A stretch of 64,000 nt of DNA from Rhynochetos jubatus (taxonomy: Eukaryota > Chordata > Aves > Eurypygiformes > Rhynochetidae): positions 39,842,665-39,906,664 of the forward strand of contig CM050690.1 in the NCBI GenBank assembly GCA_027574665.1, given 5' to 3'. Below, piece after piece: positions 12,411 through 25,886 of this stretch (positions within the stretch are counted from its first letter, which is position 1; each line of letters starts with the position of its first letter). The notes beneath the pieces are model-generated. The model made no database searches, had not been told where the DNA came from, and worked only from the letters and a program-made list of their open reading frames with translations. The position numbers and the translations under genes are program-made.

Positions 12411-13124
12411 GATGGGGGGTAGTGGTGTTTTGAATACTTGGTTGTTTCATGGAAGAAAACCTGTTCTTTATATAAGAGTTCCCAGCAGAGACTGCATCTA
12501 AAACACTTAACATTCCAAAGTATAATAACACATATAAACTCTGTTGGGTGAGGCTTTCTGGGTGAGGCTTAACTAGCTATACAAGGTCTAGGATTAATAA
12601 CAATAAAAAGTTGTTGAAATTGTCACAGTGTGTTTAAAGACCTTCCCAAACCACTTACCATCTGCTGTTCCCCAAGGATATGCAGGAGATACTTAAAATA
12701 CTAAGGTACGTAACATTTGTGGAAGAGGCAGACTGATGCAGAAGTTATTTCTGATTCCCTTAGGACCTCATCTTAAGTCTCTATACTTGTGATGTAATCA
12801 GGAAACAGTCACATATAATGTACTGAATTTAGTTTCAGACTACATTTGGTAGGACTATGATTTTTCAAGGATCTATATTTTGTTTTAAACATTTCCTTTA
12901 TCCAAATAAGGAGGCCCCAGAAGTGGAAGTCAATAATGCTGCCAAAATATGTGGTCATGTCTACAGTAAGAAGTGCATCAATTCAGGGCAGTTCCAGGAC
13001 AGACTCCTCTAGCAGTTCTCCATCGTCATTTCGGGAAAAGGGATGACAACAGTGAAAAAAAATGCAACCTCCTTGACTTGAGAATGTAGCCTGTGATGTA
13101 AGACAGCATATTATAGCAGCCTTC
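12410..13124. other. non-coding, nothing recognised
   Basis: No supported gene or repeat family between the G run and the next CR1 fragment. Confidence 0.5.
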
Positions 13125-13460
13125 CATACCTGAAGGGGCCTGCAAGAAAGCTAGGGGGAACTTTTTACAAGGGCCTGTAGTGACAGGACAACGGGTGATG
13201 GGTTTAAATTGAAAGCGGGGATATTTAGGTTGGATATCAGGAAGAAATTCTTCACAGAGAGGGTGGTGAGGCACTGGAACAGGTTGCCCAGAGAAGCTGT
13301 GGGTGCCCCATCCCTGGCAGTGTTCCAGGCCAGGTTGGATGAGGCTCTGAGCAACCTGGTCCAGTAGAGGGTGTCCCTGCCCGTGGCAGGGGGGTTGGAA
13401 CTAGATGGTCTTTAAGGTCCCTTCCAACCCAAACATTTCTGTGATTCCATGATTCTGTAT
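13125..13460 (+). mobile_element. CR1 LINE 3' end
   Basis: A short, fairly well-preserved CR1 3' fragment. Landmarks are CCTGAAGGGGCCTGCAAGAA near 13130, GTAGTGACAGGACAACGGGT near 13176, GGTTGGATATCAGGAAGAAA near 13226, GGTCCCTTCCAACCCAAACA near 13415, and a GATTCCATGATTCTGT tail. It belongs to the same subfamily as the copies at 30.8, 34.7 and 48.3 kb. Confidence 0.92.
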
Positions 13461-13634
13461 ATACTCAAATTGGTGGACAGAATCATTGCTGCAACATCTG
13501 AGGGAAGGAAGCCTCTCCCAGACCTATTTAAAAGTTGTTATCTGTTAGGATGAATTATGTTCTTCATCCTGCACTTACAATCCTTGGTCTCCTTTCAGGT
13601 GCTGGAAGATGAGACAGGTGGAAGCAAAACTTTG
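13461..13634. other. short unique spacer
   Basis: Sequence between a CR1 tail and a solo LTR. Nothing recognised. Confidence 0.5.
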
Positions 13635-14406
13635 TGTCATGGTTTAACCTTGGCTAGCAATTAAGTACCACGCAGCTGCTTGCTCACCTTCCCCCATCCT
13701 CCACTGGGGGAGGAGAATCGGAGGAAAAGACAAGGAAACTCATGCATGGCTATAAGAACAATTAAATAAGTGAATAGAAATTAATAAAATGGTGGTACTA
13801 ATGATATTAAACCACTAATAATACTAAGATACTACTACCAATATGTAATGAAAATAATGGAACGTAAAACAAATTATATAACTACTTTCCACCTGCCAAT
13901 GGAGACACAGCCAGGTCCCAAGTAGCAAGAGTCAGAGCCAGAGCCCCTGAGAGCCAGAGCCCCTGAGAGCCAGAGCCTGAGAGTGATCTCAGCAGAGTCC
14001 GAGGCAAGTCTGAGAGAGGGATCACACCAGAGTCCAAGCGAGCTCCATGAGCAAGAGAGCAACTGAAAGAGCCATCTGACCCACCAGTTAACTATCAAAC
14101 AAACTGTGGTCCCCCAGCCCACCCCCAGCTTATATGCTGAGCATGACGTGCTATGGGATGAAACACTCCTTTGGCCAGTTTGTGTTAGCTGATGGGGCTG
14201 CGTCCCCCACCATTGCATCCAGCACGAAAGCTGGGAACACAGGTGCAGTGTCAGAAGCTGAAAAAGCCCTTGAATCGGTACAAGCGTTCCTCAGCAACAG
14301 CTAAACCCAGCAGTGTTATCAGTGCTCTTCGCAGGGCAGATCCAAACCATAGCCTCGTACCAGCTACTGTGGAGAAATTAACTTTGACCTGACGAAAACC
14401 AGCACA
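13635..14406 (-). mobile_element. solo LTR of an endogenous retrovirus (fossil)
   Basis: About 770 bp bounded by TGTCATGGTTTAACC on the left and the complement of TGTGCTGG on the right, the two ends of an avian ERV LTR lying on the minus strand. Its internal landmarks match the LTRs at 31.3 kb and 52-62 kb: a GAGGAGAATCGGAGGAAAA block near the left end, repeated GAGAGCCAGAGCC words in the middle, and GACGTGCTATGGGATGAAA toward the right. It has no internal viral genes, so it is a solo LTR. It is clearly diverged from the array LTRs and therefore older. No exact target duplication was found. Confidence 0.85.
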
Positions 14407-17400
14407 CTCTTGTCACCTCCTTACTCTCCCTCAGCTCTTCTCAAGCAATTTAACAACCCAAAAAAGAGGATGGGAGCAGTATAGTCAGCAGCATCTGAAT
14501 ATGCTATGTAAGGAGCTGTGGAAAAAGAGATTCACCTTCTTACTGACCTGTAAATGACCATTTGTGATGTAGACTGTAAAAGCAGGATGCCTTTACCCTC
14601 CAACTGGAAGATGGAGTGACATGGGAAACACTCTTTTGACATAGGAGCTGTCAGGCAGTTACACATTCCAGCCCTAGAAAACATTTTCTGCTGCAGTAGA
14701 ATGGCAGTCTCTGACATTGCTGAAGTATTTGTTTGCGTATTTTGGTGCTTTTTTTCCCATTCATGAAGACATCATTCTAGCACAGAACCAGGACATTTTT
14801 TGTTACGTTTTGTGTACTTACAGCATACCTGGGAAACTCTTTCCTGAGATTTGGTATTTATTCCAAAACAAATAATGGCAATTCCTACATTCTGTCATAA
14901 TGTGTTAGCAGCACAACTTTTGGAGTTTATTAAGTATTTTTTATTAGTCTTATCTGATAATAAAAATAAGCAGTCTTGTTTGCCTCCTAAGGAACTTTTC
15001 AGTACTATGAGCTTTTGCTCATGATGCATTCGCCCTTAGATGAATTCATTGTAATAAAAATAAAAATAGGCTTTCTCCGTCTAATTAGATTGTCATCAGC
15101 AGACTCCTTCTGCAGCACCAAACAAGCCAATTGCTTCTATCAACCCGTTCCTTTGACCCTATTTTAGAGGAAAATACAGTCTTTTGTGACATAAAATCTA
15201 ACAGATAGATTTATAACAGCGAGCAATGAAAATGCAAGAAGTAAACATCCAGGGCCTTTGAATTATAAAGGCTTGATTAAAAAAAAAGAAAAAAGGAGAA
15301 AATATCCGTAATCGATTCATACTATGGTTTCATTTGCACTGTTCAGATACTGTTAAACTGCCATCCGGTTATCTTTCAAAAGCACCATGTTACTGAAATT
15401 TTAGTAGAGTATCTATTATTATACTTGAATCCAAACATGGTCGCTAGGTCCTGTATCACTTCAAACACTTAATTCTCGAGGCCAAAAATATTTCTGAGCT
15501 AATATCATTCAGCTTTTGGTACAGAGCACCAATCATGTTGTAGTCAATAAGCTGGCTGGACAACACAGTCACTGCAGTTCTCATTGTGAAACACTAGTTA
15601 TTTCACATCAGATGATAATACGGTGTCAACCTGAAAGATAGAAACCTGAAGTAATTCAGTCTTTAAAGATCTTATTTAACACTTTATTTTCATGTATTGA
15701 AAGGCAAAAGGCACAGTTTTGATCACCTGTACTGACTTACTGTGTAAGACCAGCCACAGGACTTCCTGAACTGATGCAACCTATGGCTTTATCAATATTA
15801 TTCTCTGAAAAACTTGAGTAGATTTGATTCCCTAACTCTTTCCTTAATCATTCCTTTGTCTCTGGTTAGAGACTTCTTTAGTTCAGCATCCTGAACTAGA
15901 GTTTTGGATGTAAGAAAATGGTACTTGCACCTGTGCTAAACACGCTGGTAATATCAGCTATTCACCACTAGTTAGTTGTAATTTTTTCCACATCCAGTGG
16001 TTGGATAAAACCTTTTGGCTAATGTATCACTGACTCATAGTATCAACAATAAACTGCAACGTTTTTTCCAGAGTACCTGTTTTCTAGGTGAAGTCTGCTA
16101 TCCCATAACATGAGTTGTGTTTCTTTATAGTTACAGGTAGGAACACAATTGATTTAAACAAAATCTACATGGTACATTTATACCTACCCTACTTATAAAG
16201 GAAGTCCAAATCATTCTGTATTACTCAGAATGATCACAGTCTATCATTATGTAAATCACATCAGTATAATCCCCAGCATTTGGGGGTTATCTGCATTTTT
16301 TAAATGAATGCTCATTATGGTCGATATGACCAACATGATGACATGTTGACTTTTTGTAGATAGAGCAGCACCTGTTCTGGAAGGGTTGTTCCTCTTTTTG
16401 TTGTGTATTCCTTCCTTCTCCACAGAAAAGGGATCAATTTTCCACAAAAGCAGAAGTATTTATCTTATTACTTGTAAGCTCTTTATAGGCATAATTTGTC
16501 TTCATTTTCTTACAGTACAGGAAGGTTTTTTTCAAGAGGATAATTTAATCTTTTTCCTCTTGCATCCTCCTAAATTCCCAGGAGTTATTTGTAAGACAAA
16601 TCATGTATTCTCTGCACCATTGTCTTTTGAGAGTTACTGAAAACCAAAATGTTTTAGTGATATAAACTATTGAGTTTCAGCATTTTTTTTTCTTTTTATT
16701 CCAACTTGGTTTATCCCAATACTGAATGAACTTTCAAACATCAGTCTGAGGTATAGGGACCACCCACAATTCCTCAAGTTAAAAGGCCACATAAACAGTC
16801 AATTTTTTTTTAAATTTGGTCCAGGAGAACTACTTTTGTACTCAAATATTCTTTACTGCCAGAAAAAATTGACCAATATTTTGCAGTTACATTTGGCCAG
16901 CAGTAGGGTGAAATCAGAATCAGGCCCAAAATTCTTTGATGAGCCTAGGCTGTCTGCGTGAAAGGAAGGCAACCGTTACATGGAAAAATTGCCAGCATAG
17001 AATATCTTCTCTTAACATATACAGTGTATGCATTGTAAAAACATTTACATTCATGAGTGGCTTGCACAGATAACCAAGCAACTTCTCTCCTTCCTAGCAA
17101 TGATGAGAGAGCAGCCCACGTGCTCATAAAGACAAAGCAACCTGAAAAGTATCGACAGTCTTAACTATCCTCTCCTTTGGCACCAAGCAACATTTCACGT
17201 CTCTGTTAAAGTGCAGCAGAAAAATAAAATAGAAATCCTATTATCACTTTGTGTTCTGTACAAAACGGAAGCTCTAGCCAACAATAATGCACTTTATATC
17301 CTGACGGTTTGAAGCAGAACATTGTGAAATTCTGCAGGTGCACACTGGACTTACTGGAACACTGAATGGAAAAAACTGCTATCTCCTTTTTAGAGTAACA

Positions 17401-20400
17401 ACAATAACTCCACACCAGGGATCCGGAGATGATCCAGTGAAGAACAAGCTCTGAATCAGGTATTTGGTCAGCAGCTTAGCCATAAAGCAAATCTACCTAT
17501 CTTTCTACTGACTGATACTCATTTATCCAATATTTCGTTTCATGAGCAAGTAACTGAAGTGTGAAGCATTTTTAAATCATCACAGTTTGAAAGCTCTCCT
17601 GTCTTTGCTTTTAGGACAGCTGTTTCTTTTGGATTGCATTCTCCTTCCCTCTATAGCCTAAAGCAAGGGTCCTCCCACCTAGGAAGAGTCAGCGAATACC
17701 AGTCAGATGGCATTTGAATAGACTACTGCTGCAGTTACATCAGCTTTTCTATCTCATTGACATAAACAGGAGCAGGAAAGCCAACAAGTGGTATGACTAA
17801 ATAGAAATGTGTTTCAGATGGAAAAAAAAAAAAAGAAATAAGACAAATATTAACAAGTTAATCCCATGGCCCATGAAACTTATTGGTGAGGTAGATCAGT
17901 TGCAGCCTTCTGAAATATCATTTCAGAAGTCAGAGAAGTTTGGTCCTCCTGGTAGGGAAGTAATTGGAGCCTGACGAGAAAGCCAGCAATACCCTCTTAT
18001 CTGAGATTTAAAAAGTCGTGCCCAACTGTGATGATTCCTAGCTTTGTGTATGTCTGTAAATCTCATTTCATTCCATTTTAAAACAGGCTAAAACTCATTA
18101 TAAAACTCCAGATAATGTATTTATTTAATGACTTTCATTCAACTTGTTGATGCTCATGGAGCTCAATATCACTGAGAATTTTCCTCTTCACCTGTTCTTA
18201 CAAAGTTTTCAAAGTGGAACTCCTACAAGATGAAAAAATGTACTTTTTGAAAATTGAAAGATGAACATATTACAGCCACAAGATGTCACTGAGGCTAAAA
18301 AATCACTAGAAGGCAAAGTGGGCTAGACATACTGCAAGGAAAGTAACTGTGGTTCTAAAACATGGTGTATAGAAAGCACCAGGGACAAGATACATGTGTC
18401 AGCCTCCTGCTATCTGATGTGGACTAGGCAGAAACGTGCACTGCCTTGGCACACAGTTTACTGAATTCTAGCATGCATGGCCACAATCTGTCCGGCACTG
18501 ACAGACAGAGCCTCAGCCAAGCAGGCTACAGGGCACCTCCTTCATAATTAGTCAAAAACGAAGAGCAGGAAAGATGAGCTCAGCAACAGCTTTTGCTAGG
18601 GCTCTGCAGATTTGTATTCCAGTAACTCTGGGGACTAACTCCTGCTCTGGAGAAAGTGGACCAGGCTTCCTCATCCTTTGCTACAGGAGTCCTATCAGTC
18701 AGGATAAGATTTCACAGTGTGAAAGAAGGTGAAAACTGAACTTCCAGTCCTACTTACACCTTTTTTGAAATAGAGTAGAAGATACCCATGCACAGCATCT
18801 AGGCAGTTGGCACCAACTTCAACACTCTGCAGCCTGCTCTGCAACTCACCAGGGACTCCCTAAGGGGTCCAGGCTGCAGAGCCTGCTGCTCTCATGAGGA
18901 CTACCTGACTCGGCTGCTAGCTGCGTGTATAAATGGTTCACAAACTTCTTTCCTTTCTTGACCAGAAGAAAAAAATAAAAGAAAGAAAAATAGAAGATAT
19001 TTCTAGAATATGTGTTCCTTTTAAGACTTGTTTTTTATGAACTATACTCTGCCCTAACAATTATTTCCAGGCCCTTCAATTACACAGTATTCTGAATTTT
19101 GCCTTTTGCCTTAGAATTTTTCAATATATATTTAATATTGCTCAAATAGGAGCATCAACAGTTACTACAAAATTGTTCCACATGTGATTTTTGTTCATCC
19201 ATGTATAGCAAAGAGGAGAGGAAAAAGTGAAGGCTAGAACATGAGGAATACACAATCCAATATACCTTTTGGCTACTACATGCTACCAAACTACATTTTT
19301 TAATAAAGAGCTACGAGTAGTCAAATCTGATCACTGATTTATCATCTTGTACTATCATTTAGCCAAGTTTTACATCTTTTAATAAAACCCTTCAAGCTTT
19401 GGGAAACCGAATGCATCAAAAGTCTATGAGTAGTTAAACATTTGTTTAAAAAAAAAAAAATGAAGGAATCTCCAGGGTTTATGGTAAATATATCCTGGTT
19501 ATCTTGGCGCAGATCACCACTGACTACAGACTAAAATCATGCTTCCAAGAACTCCTAGATTTTAGTGATTTGCATTGTTTCGGTGGACCTGAACTCAGGT
19601 GGTAGCATGTATCATATTCTCTATCAAAATATAAACTCAAATCACACATTTTATGGATGATGTGCCTTTAAGTCTGCATTTTGCAGGTTCTATCCTTTTT
19701 TCCAGCTTGCAGTTAAACCAATGAACGTATAACTAACTATAAAAAGTCTTCACACATCACTAATGAAATAAAATTGCTGCCAGTTTTCAGAGCTGTATTT
19801 TGAGTAATTTTGAGCCCAAAAGGATTCCCATTACAAAAGCTGCCTTTGCCACTGCTCAGGAGTCTAAAAATGCCAAGGGATCAGTACACTAAGCAGCAGT
19901 AGTACACTCCTAGGTAGACCAAGGTGAAAACATGTGGGGCACCATGGCACTGTCTATTCTCAATCTGAAAATTGTTATATAGCATGTTCCACAAACACAG
20001 ATGTCTGAACACCATTTAGAATAGCTGCTGATAAGATCATAGGTCTGATTTATACCAACTACTTTGCCTACTGAAAAAAAAAAAAAAGTATGAAGGACCA
20101 TACTATAAAGAATAATCAAATGAAGAAATACTCAGAAGATCTGATACCGCAGAAAAACAGATTCCAAAATGGAAATCCCTGATTTTGTATGATTGTTTTG
20201 AATACTGCTTCACAGAATCAGAAAAATTTTTTTAAAACCTGTTTAAAATTTCTAATAAAAATAAATGTATTTGATTGGACTTTAAAGCAATCCAGCAGTT
20301 ACAACTAACCACTTTCCTCTGAGGTAGCATTAACACGGCTATCTACTCCTTTATTGTGGTTGTGTGGAGGACAGAAGCACAGAGAACATTAGACTGCATC

Positions 20401-23012
20401 ACAGTGTCATTGCCAGTTTCTTAAAGCAGAATTTTAATCAGTTCTTCACTAGAAATTAGAGAAATGTCATCATCCTTGCATTCTACATGACATTCATTTT
20501 TTTAAGTAGTAACAGAGGGTGTTATCAAACATGACAGAGCTGTTACATACTATAGTGCTGATTTCTATATAAGAGTTTTTTGTTGTTTGTTTTTATTTTT
20601 GTTGTTGTTAATATAGCTGTAAACTGCCTTCTGATTTGAACTGTCAAGTAAAGCGTGGATACTGTGACTATTCAGTTTTACATAAGAAATACCTTCTGCC
20701 TCTGAAAGTAGCCTTTTTGCCTCTTGATTAAGATCACTTGTTCACGGTGGCGGTTGCTTTAATCTGGACATTTGTCCCTTTGGAACAAGGTTAACTGAAT
20801 AACCAAGGGCGCAAGAACATTTAAACCTTAACTACAATTACGATTTAGCTCCTACGCCTTTAGAAACAACCTGTGGACTTCAAGAATGCCCACATCAGAC
20901 TTCCTCTCTGAAGCAAGAATGAACATGGACCTTACATGGGGAAAATAGGAACTCTGCCTTTTTTAAGCAGAAAGAAAAAAATCCCACCTGTTCTCTAACT
21001 ACACAGCTACACACACCCTAGTGCAAATACTTGGATGAAAGGTAGAGAGGTTATATACTAAATTTATGACACTTTCAGACAGTGGACCAATATGACAATG
21101 AATTATTTGGTCTGTTTTGCTTTCCTCTGCTCATAGTGATATCGCTTCCAACCTACAATGCTGCCATCTGACTGCTGCTGTCTAGCAAGAATTACTGAAG
21201 AGGATCTAATGACAGTTGTGTATGAAAAGCAAGTTCTTTCTAGAGCTGTAATTGGCCAATGCGTTGCAGTTTACTATTCACAAATATGCCATATAGGAAA
21301 CTGCAACTTCATGTACAAAGATATATATGAAAGCCATGAATAATTTATTGACACATGCAATGGATCTGCAAAAGTTACCCTGAAAAACTCTGTGCATCCG
21401 CGCAAGATATAAATATTTGTAAGCGAATACGTCGGTACGTAATGAAACTGGACACTGAACCATATTTGCATTTAGCTTTCAGGCTTAGCTTTGCGAATTG
21501 TGCCATAGAAAATTCACCCCAGGAAATTTACATTTATTCACAAAGCTAACATACACTTAAAACAAGTGTTTCACACTTCACTACAATGATAATATCATCC
21601 ACCTTAAGTGAATTCCATGTTTTATTGGTGGGGAGATGAGACAGGGTCTGCTTGAAGGGTTAATATAAATAGATAAGGAGTCTTTATGACTCCACTTGTT
21701 TGTGCAGCATTCCACACTTTCCTAAGAAAGGCTATGAATATTGCAAAAGGTGCATAACTTCTCCCTGAACTGATCCCTTCAGGGCTAAATCAAAATTAGC
21801 ATTCAGACTGAGTGAATCAAGAAAGACATGTTTAATTATACTGCCAAGCAATATTAACTTCAAAATATATTAAAAGCCTACAGCCCATCAGTCTAAATGA
21901 AAACAATTTGAAAGCCTCAGTTGTCTTTTCCTCTTTGGGCTTTATCAATTATGGCTAGCTTATTTGCCAGAAATCGTATTTTTTACATGCAAGGGAATGA
22001 AGAGTCTTACGTCTTTGGGCTGTATTGGGTAATACATATTCACCAATATTCATCTGATATCTGCGGGAATTTTAATTTCTTACAGAAAAAATATTAAGAT
22101 CTTTCCAATAGTGAAAAATGGGAAGGAAGGAAAAAAATGCAGTCAATCCTGTTTATTCCTGGAATGTTTTCTGGATACAACTCAAACACACAAGAACACA
22201 AGATTTCAAACTATCACAGCAATAGTCAGTTTTAGTTCATTTTCATTCAAAGCAAGGCTTGTGGGGCAAGAAATAGTACTGTGGATACAATAGTTAATTT
22301 GTGTGTATGTGTGTGTCATTTACTATTCAACAGTTTCACTCCAGAAAATTGTAGAAATCTTTCACCACTGACATGATATCGGGAAGCTAAACTATTCTAA
22401 TACACTGCTCTGACTTCAAAATCTACTTCTGAAACTCCAGAAGACCACGTTTGAGTCTGTCGAGCACGGAATACATTAACAATCACAGCTGCGAAGGAAG
22501 TCCTAAAGAGACTAAGTAGGAACAGAGGCCAAGATGGACTGTTTTGAGGTTGCTGGTGCAAGTAGATCACATTGGTTCAAGAATTGTCTGGTTGTAGGAA
22601 CTGCTTCTTCCCCTGCCTCTGTGGATATAGTATCTTCCAGTGCTGTTGAAGTGGCATCTGCCATGAATGGTATTCAATACTCTTGATTTAAGTCTGTCTG
22701 TTCATACTACAATGAGGAAACTAACTTGAAGAAATAAATTAATAACTTTCCTTCAAAAATAAGCAGAAAAAAATCACGTAATAAGATGATCACTTCTTAA
22801 TAGTGATTTGGTAGTAACCAGATGCCATAAAAAAGAAGACTGTTAAAAATGCATTCATATGGACCAAAACCAAAATATTTTTAGGCACTGTTCTTCCATT
22901 AGTAATTTGCAGCATGCTTTGCAAACCAAAGTATAAAGATCTCTGTTTCACAGATTGGGAAAGAAAGGCACACAGAGATACGTTAACTTGCTTATAAGGT
23001 AGAAACTGTCAT
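14407..23012. other. long non-coding stretch
   Basis: About 8.6 kb of AT-rich sequence with no recognisable gene, RNA or repeat family. Only small A-rich tracts stand out (for example 17821-17834, 19448-19460, 20076-20088). Open frames are all under 85 codons and have no domain signal. Parts near 15.0-15.4 kb look slowly evolving by their homeodomain-like TAATTAG words, but conservation cannot be measured from one sequence. Confidence 0.5.
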
Positions 23013-23054
23013 GAATCATAGAATGGTTGGAAGGGACCTTAAAGATCATCTAGG
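23013..23054 (-). mobile_element. CR1 LINE terminal fragment
   Basis: Only the last 40 or so bases of a CR1 in reverse orientation, reading AATCATAGAATGGTTGGAAG followed by GGACCTTAAAGATCATCTAG. This is the exact complement of the avian CR1 3' end, a typical extreme 5' truncation. Confidence 0.85.
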
Positions 23055-25540
23055 ATAAATAACAGGGTTAGGAGAAATAAACGTGAGCCAGTGTAAAATG
23101 GAGCACTGCTATGTGTAAGACCTGACCCTGTCTGTTGCAAAGCTTTCATTGTAGTAACACTAGAGCAGTTTTACCTCTGAAGGGCCTGGAATCTATTTTA
23201 AACTTTGAAATAATGGGTTTTGAATACAGAAAACTAGTTCAAATTTTGTTGTTGTTGTTGTTTTTTTTTTGTTTGTTTGTTTTCAGCAAGTCAGGTCTAA
23301 TTACTTTTGTAAAAAATCACTTTTAAGCCACATCATTATTTTTCAGCTGTGGTATGCACTCTTCCAAAGTATAAGTACATTTTTTCAGATAAATAATTCT
23401 TCTATAATGTACGGTCAAGTGGGAGCGGAACTACCTTCATCTAAGGCACAGCTAAGATTTCAGTACATGTGTGTGATACACAAAGGCAGAACCTACTCTA
23501 AATGAAGACCTGTGATACGTAACATCATTCAGGTATTAATTATATCTTCCCCTTATAGCGCCATTGGCAATAAGTAATCCATAGAGGTCAGAATGAGGAA
23601 TTACTTCTTTGCCTAAAGAGGTGACTCTCTGCCATGCTCGTACTGAAGACTACTGAGTGTTATGGGCAAGCTTGCAGCAATTTTATGAGAAGTAGGACAA
23701 GAAAGATGTTTTTGTTATAAGAGGCTCTGTATGGAATTTTCTGTTATATATGTGGCATTATATGTACCTATGGCATTTATCCTACCATAGATGGGATTAT
23801 AAATTCACGTGTATTAAACTACTTGAATGGAAAAAATCAGGTTTTGTTGTTTGCTTTTCCTAGTAAACACTGAACATGTTCATGTGTAGCTTTGGGGTCA
23901 AAGAATGTACCTTCGGTGGGCAGTAAGTAGAGTTTCCTTAACGGCTTGAAAAAGACTCACCCTAGATTTAAAGATACAGATATATCATTTTACAGTTTCC
24001 TATGTGAATTTTCAAATAACCACCTATTTTTCCTGGATTTTAAATCTCCAAATTAGTACCCTTTCCCTGCAGTATATCTTATGAGAAAGTGTTGTATTAT
24101 AGATAAAAATTTGAGCAGAATGGGCTAGCGCCAAGGCCCTGTGTTGAAAACATGCTTAGCAATTTCAGTAAGTTGTTCCAAGATAAACAGATTTTCAGAT
24201 CTGATGGGATGAAACCTACAGCAAAACTAGAACAAACCACTTAGTTAATACAGCAGAAGGGACATAAAGGACAACCCATCCATTTCAGGGCTCAGATACA
24301 CTTGTGGTGAATGTTGTAGTACTGCTTTTTGTATCGTTGCTGAGGTAGGATTAAGTGAGGTCTAAAGTCCCTCAAGTCTGAAGAACAAAATCTCATGGAC
24401 TACACTGCTTCTTTCTCTTGTTCACAAAAAAAAAAAAAAAAATTGTATTTTGATCTCCCAAACACAACAACCATATTTGTTGGAATCAATAAGGAGTGAC
24501 TTGCTTGTAAGTCAAGTTTAGGAAGGGACAAGGTAGATGATAAACTGCAGGTAGCAGAGACCTTTACAGATATTGGTAATTTGGGATATTTAAATATGTG
24601 TTTGATATAAAAGAAGTAATAAGTCATTCAGTCTAAGAATTCCTCCTGTGCATTCAACATCAACTTTAAGCTCGTGTATTGAGTACGATCTCGTAAGCTC
24701 ACGTTTCTCAAATAGGTTCCTAGTATTTACACTGTTAATGTGTAGTTGCTTTAATGCCCATTAGGCATTCATTCTATTAGGACAAATATAGTTTTGGGTT
24801 CTGGCTAGTGATGGAAGGGCGGTTAATAAATCCATCTAAACCAAGGAATAAGGCTCCTGGATCCACATATGTACTGTGGCCACTTTCCAGCTGCTGCTAA
24901 AAGACCAGCGTGTGGATCATACTCCTACTTGACCTCATTCCCCTTAGAAAGAAGGCTGAAGGGACAGGTGGAGATGGACTGTTTTACAGTTCCAGAGTCG
25001 CCATGACAGAACTGTGGAGCACACCACCAATGGAGTACAGGAATAGGAATAGGAATTGACAGTCCCCTATATAAAACAGTACATATTATCAGTGAAATTA
25101 TAAAAACATAACTGCAAAAAGAACTTACTTTTTGGTCTGCCTTTCCATTTGGTCAGTGCTTTTTGATTTATTTTGTCTTTATGATCAGTCAAAAATTGGG
25201 TGATATTAGGTGATGTTTGATTAACAAAAGGAAAAACCAAAAAACTTTCTTCAGTTTGAAGAGTCAATTTTAAGCACCAGATTTTGAGCTTTGGATTCAA
25301 GCTTAGTGGTTTAAGGCCACTTAAACTTAGGTGAGAGTGTGTTTAATGAAGATATTTTCCTGGGTCAGTATCTCAATGCTTTCAATTTTCCGTTGTAGTG
25401 TTCCCTCATCCTGAGCCTTTCTGAATGACTCTGAATTACTATCCCTACCAAAAACTCTAAAGAGCCTCTTTGGCAACCACATTGTCAGGCACAGAGAGAG
25501 GTAGGCACAAAACTACCCGCACTGAGGCAGGAATGGGGGA
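23055..25540. other. non-coding with low-complexity tracts
   Basis: No gene recognised. A GTT/GTTT-rich stretch lies at about 23240-23285 and a poly-A at about 24426-24442. Confidence 0.5.
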
Positions 25541-25648
25541 ATGCTGGGAGTGAGGCAGGAAGGCAGGAGGGCAGGCAGGCAGGATGGAAGGAGGGAAGGC
25601 AGGCAGGCAGGCATGCAGGCAGGCAGGAAGGCAGGAAGGCAGGCAGGA

Positions 25649-25680
<32 letters not shown>

Positions 25681-25886
25681 AGGCAGGAAGGAAGGCAGGC
25701 AGGAAGGCAGGAAGGCAGGAAGGAAGGCAGGAAGGAAGGCAGGAAGGAAGGCAGGAAGGCAGGAAGGCAGGAAGGCAGGAAGGCAGGAAGGCAGGAAGGC
25801 AGGAAGGAAGGAAGGAAGGAAGGAAGGAAGGAAGGAAGGAAGGAAGGAAGGAAGGAAGGAAGGAAGGAAGGAAGGAAGGAAGGAAA
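25541..25886 (+). repeat. compound AGGC/AGGA tetranucleotide microsatellite
   Basis: About 345 bases of purine-rich tetranucleotides. The left part is mainly GGCA units, the middle alternates GGAA and GGCA in eight-base higher-order steps, and the right part (from about 25801) is pure GGAA. The gradient suggests growth of a GGAA block at the right end and C-containing interruptions spreading on the left. Arg/Gly/Lys-rich and Leu/Pro-rich frames on the two strands are repeat artefacts. Confidence 0.97.
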
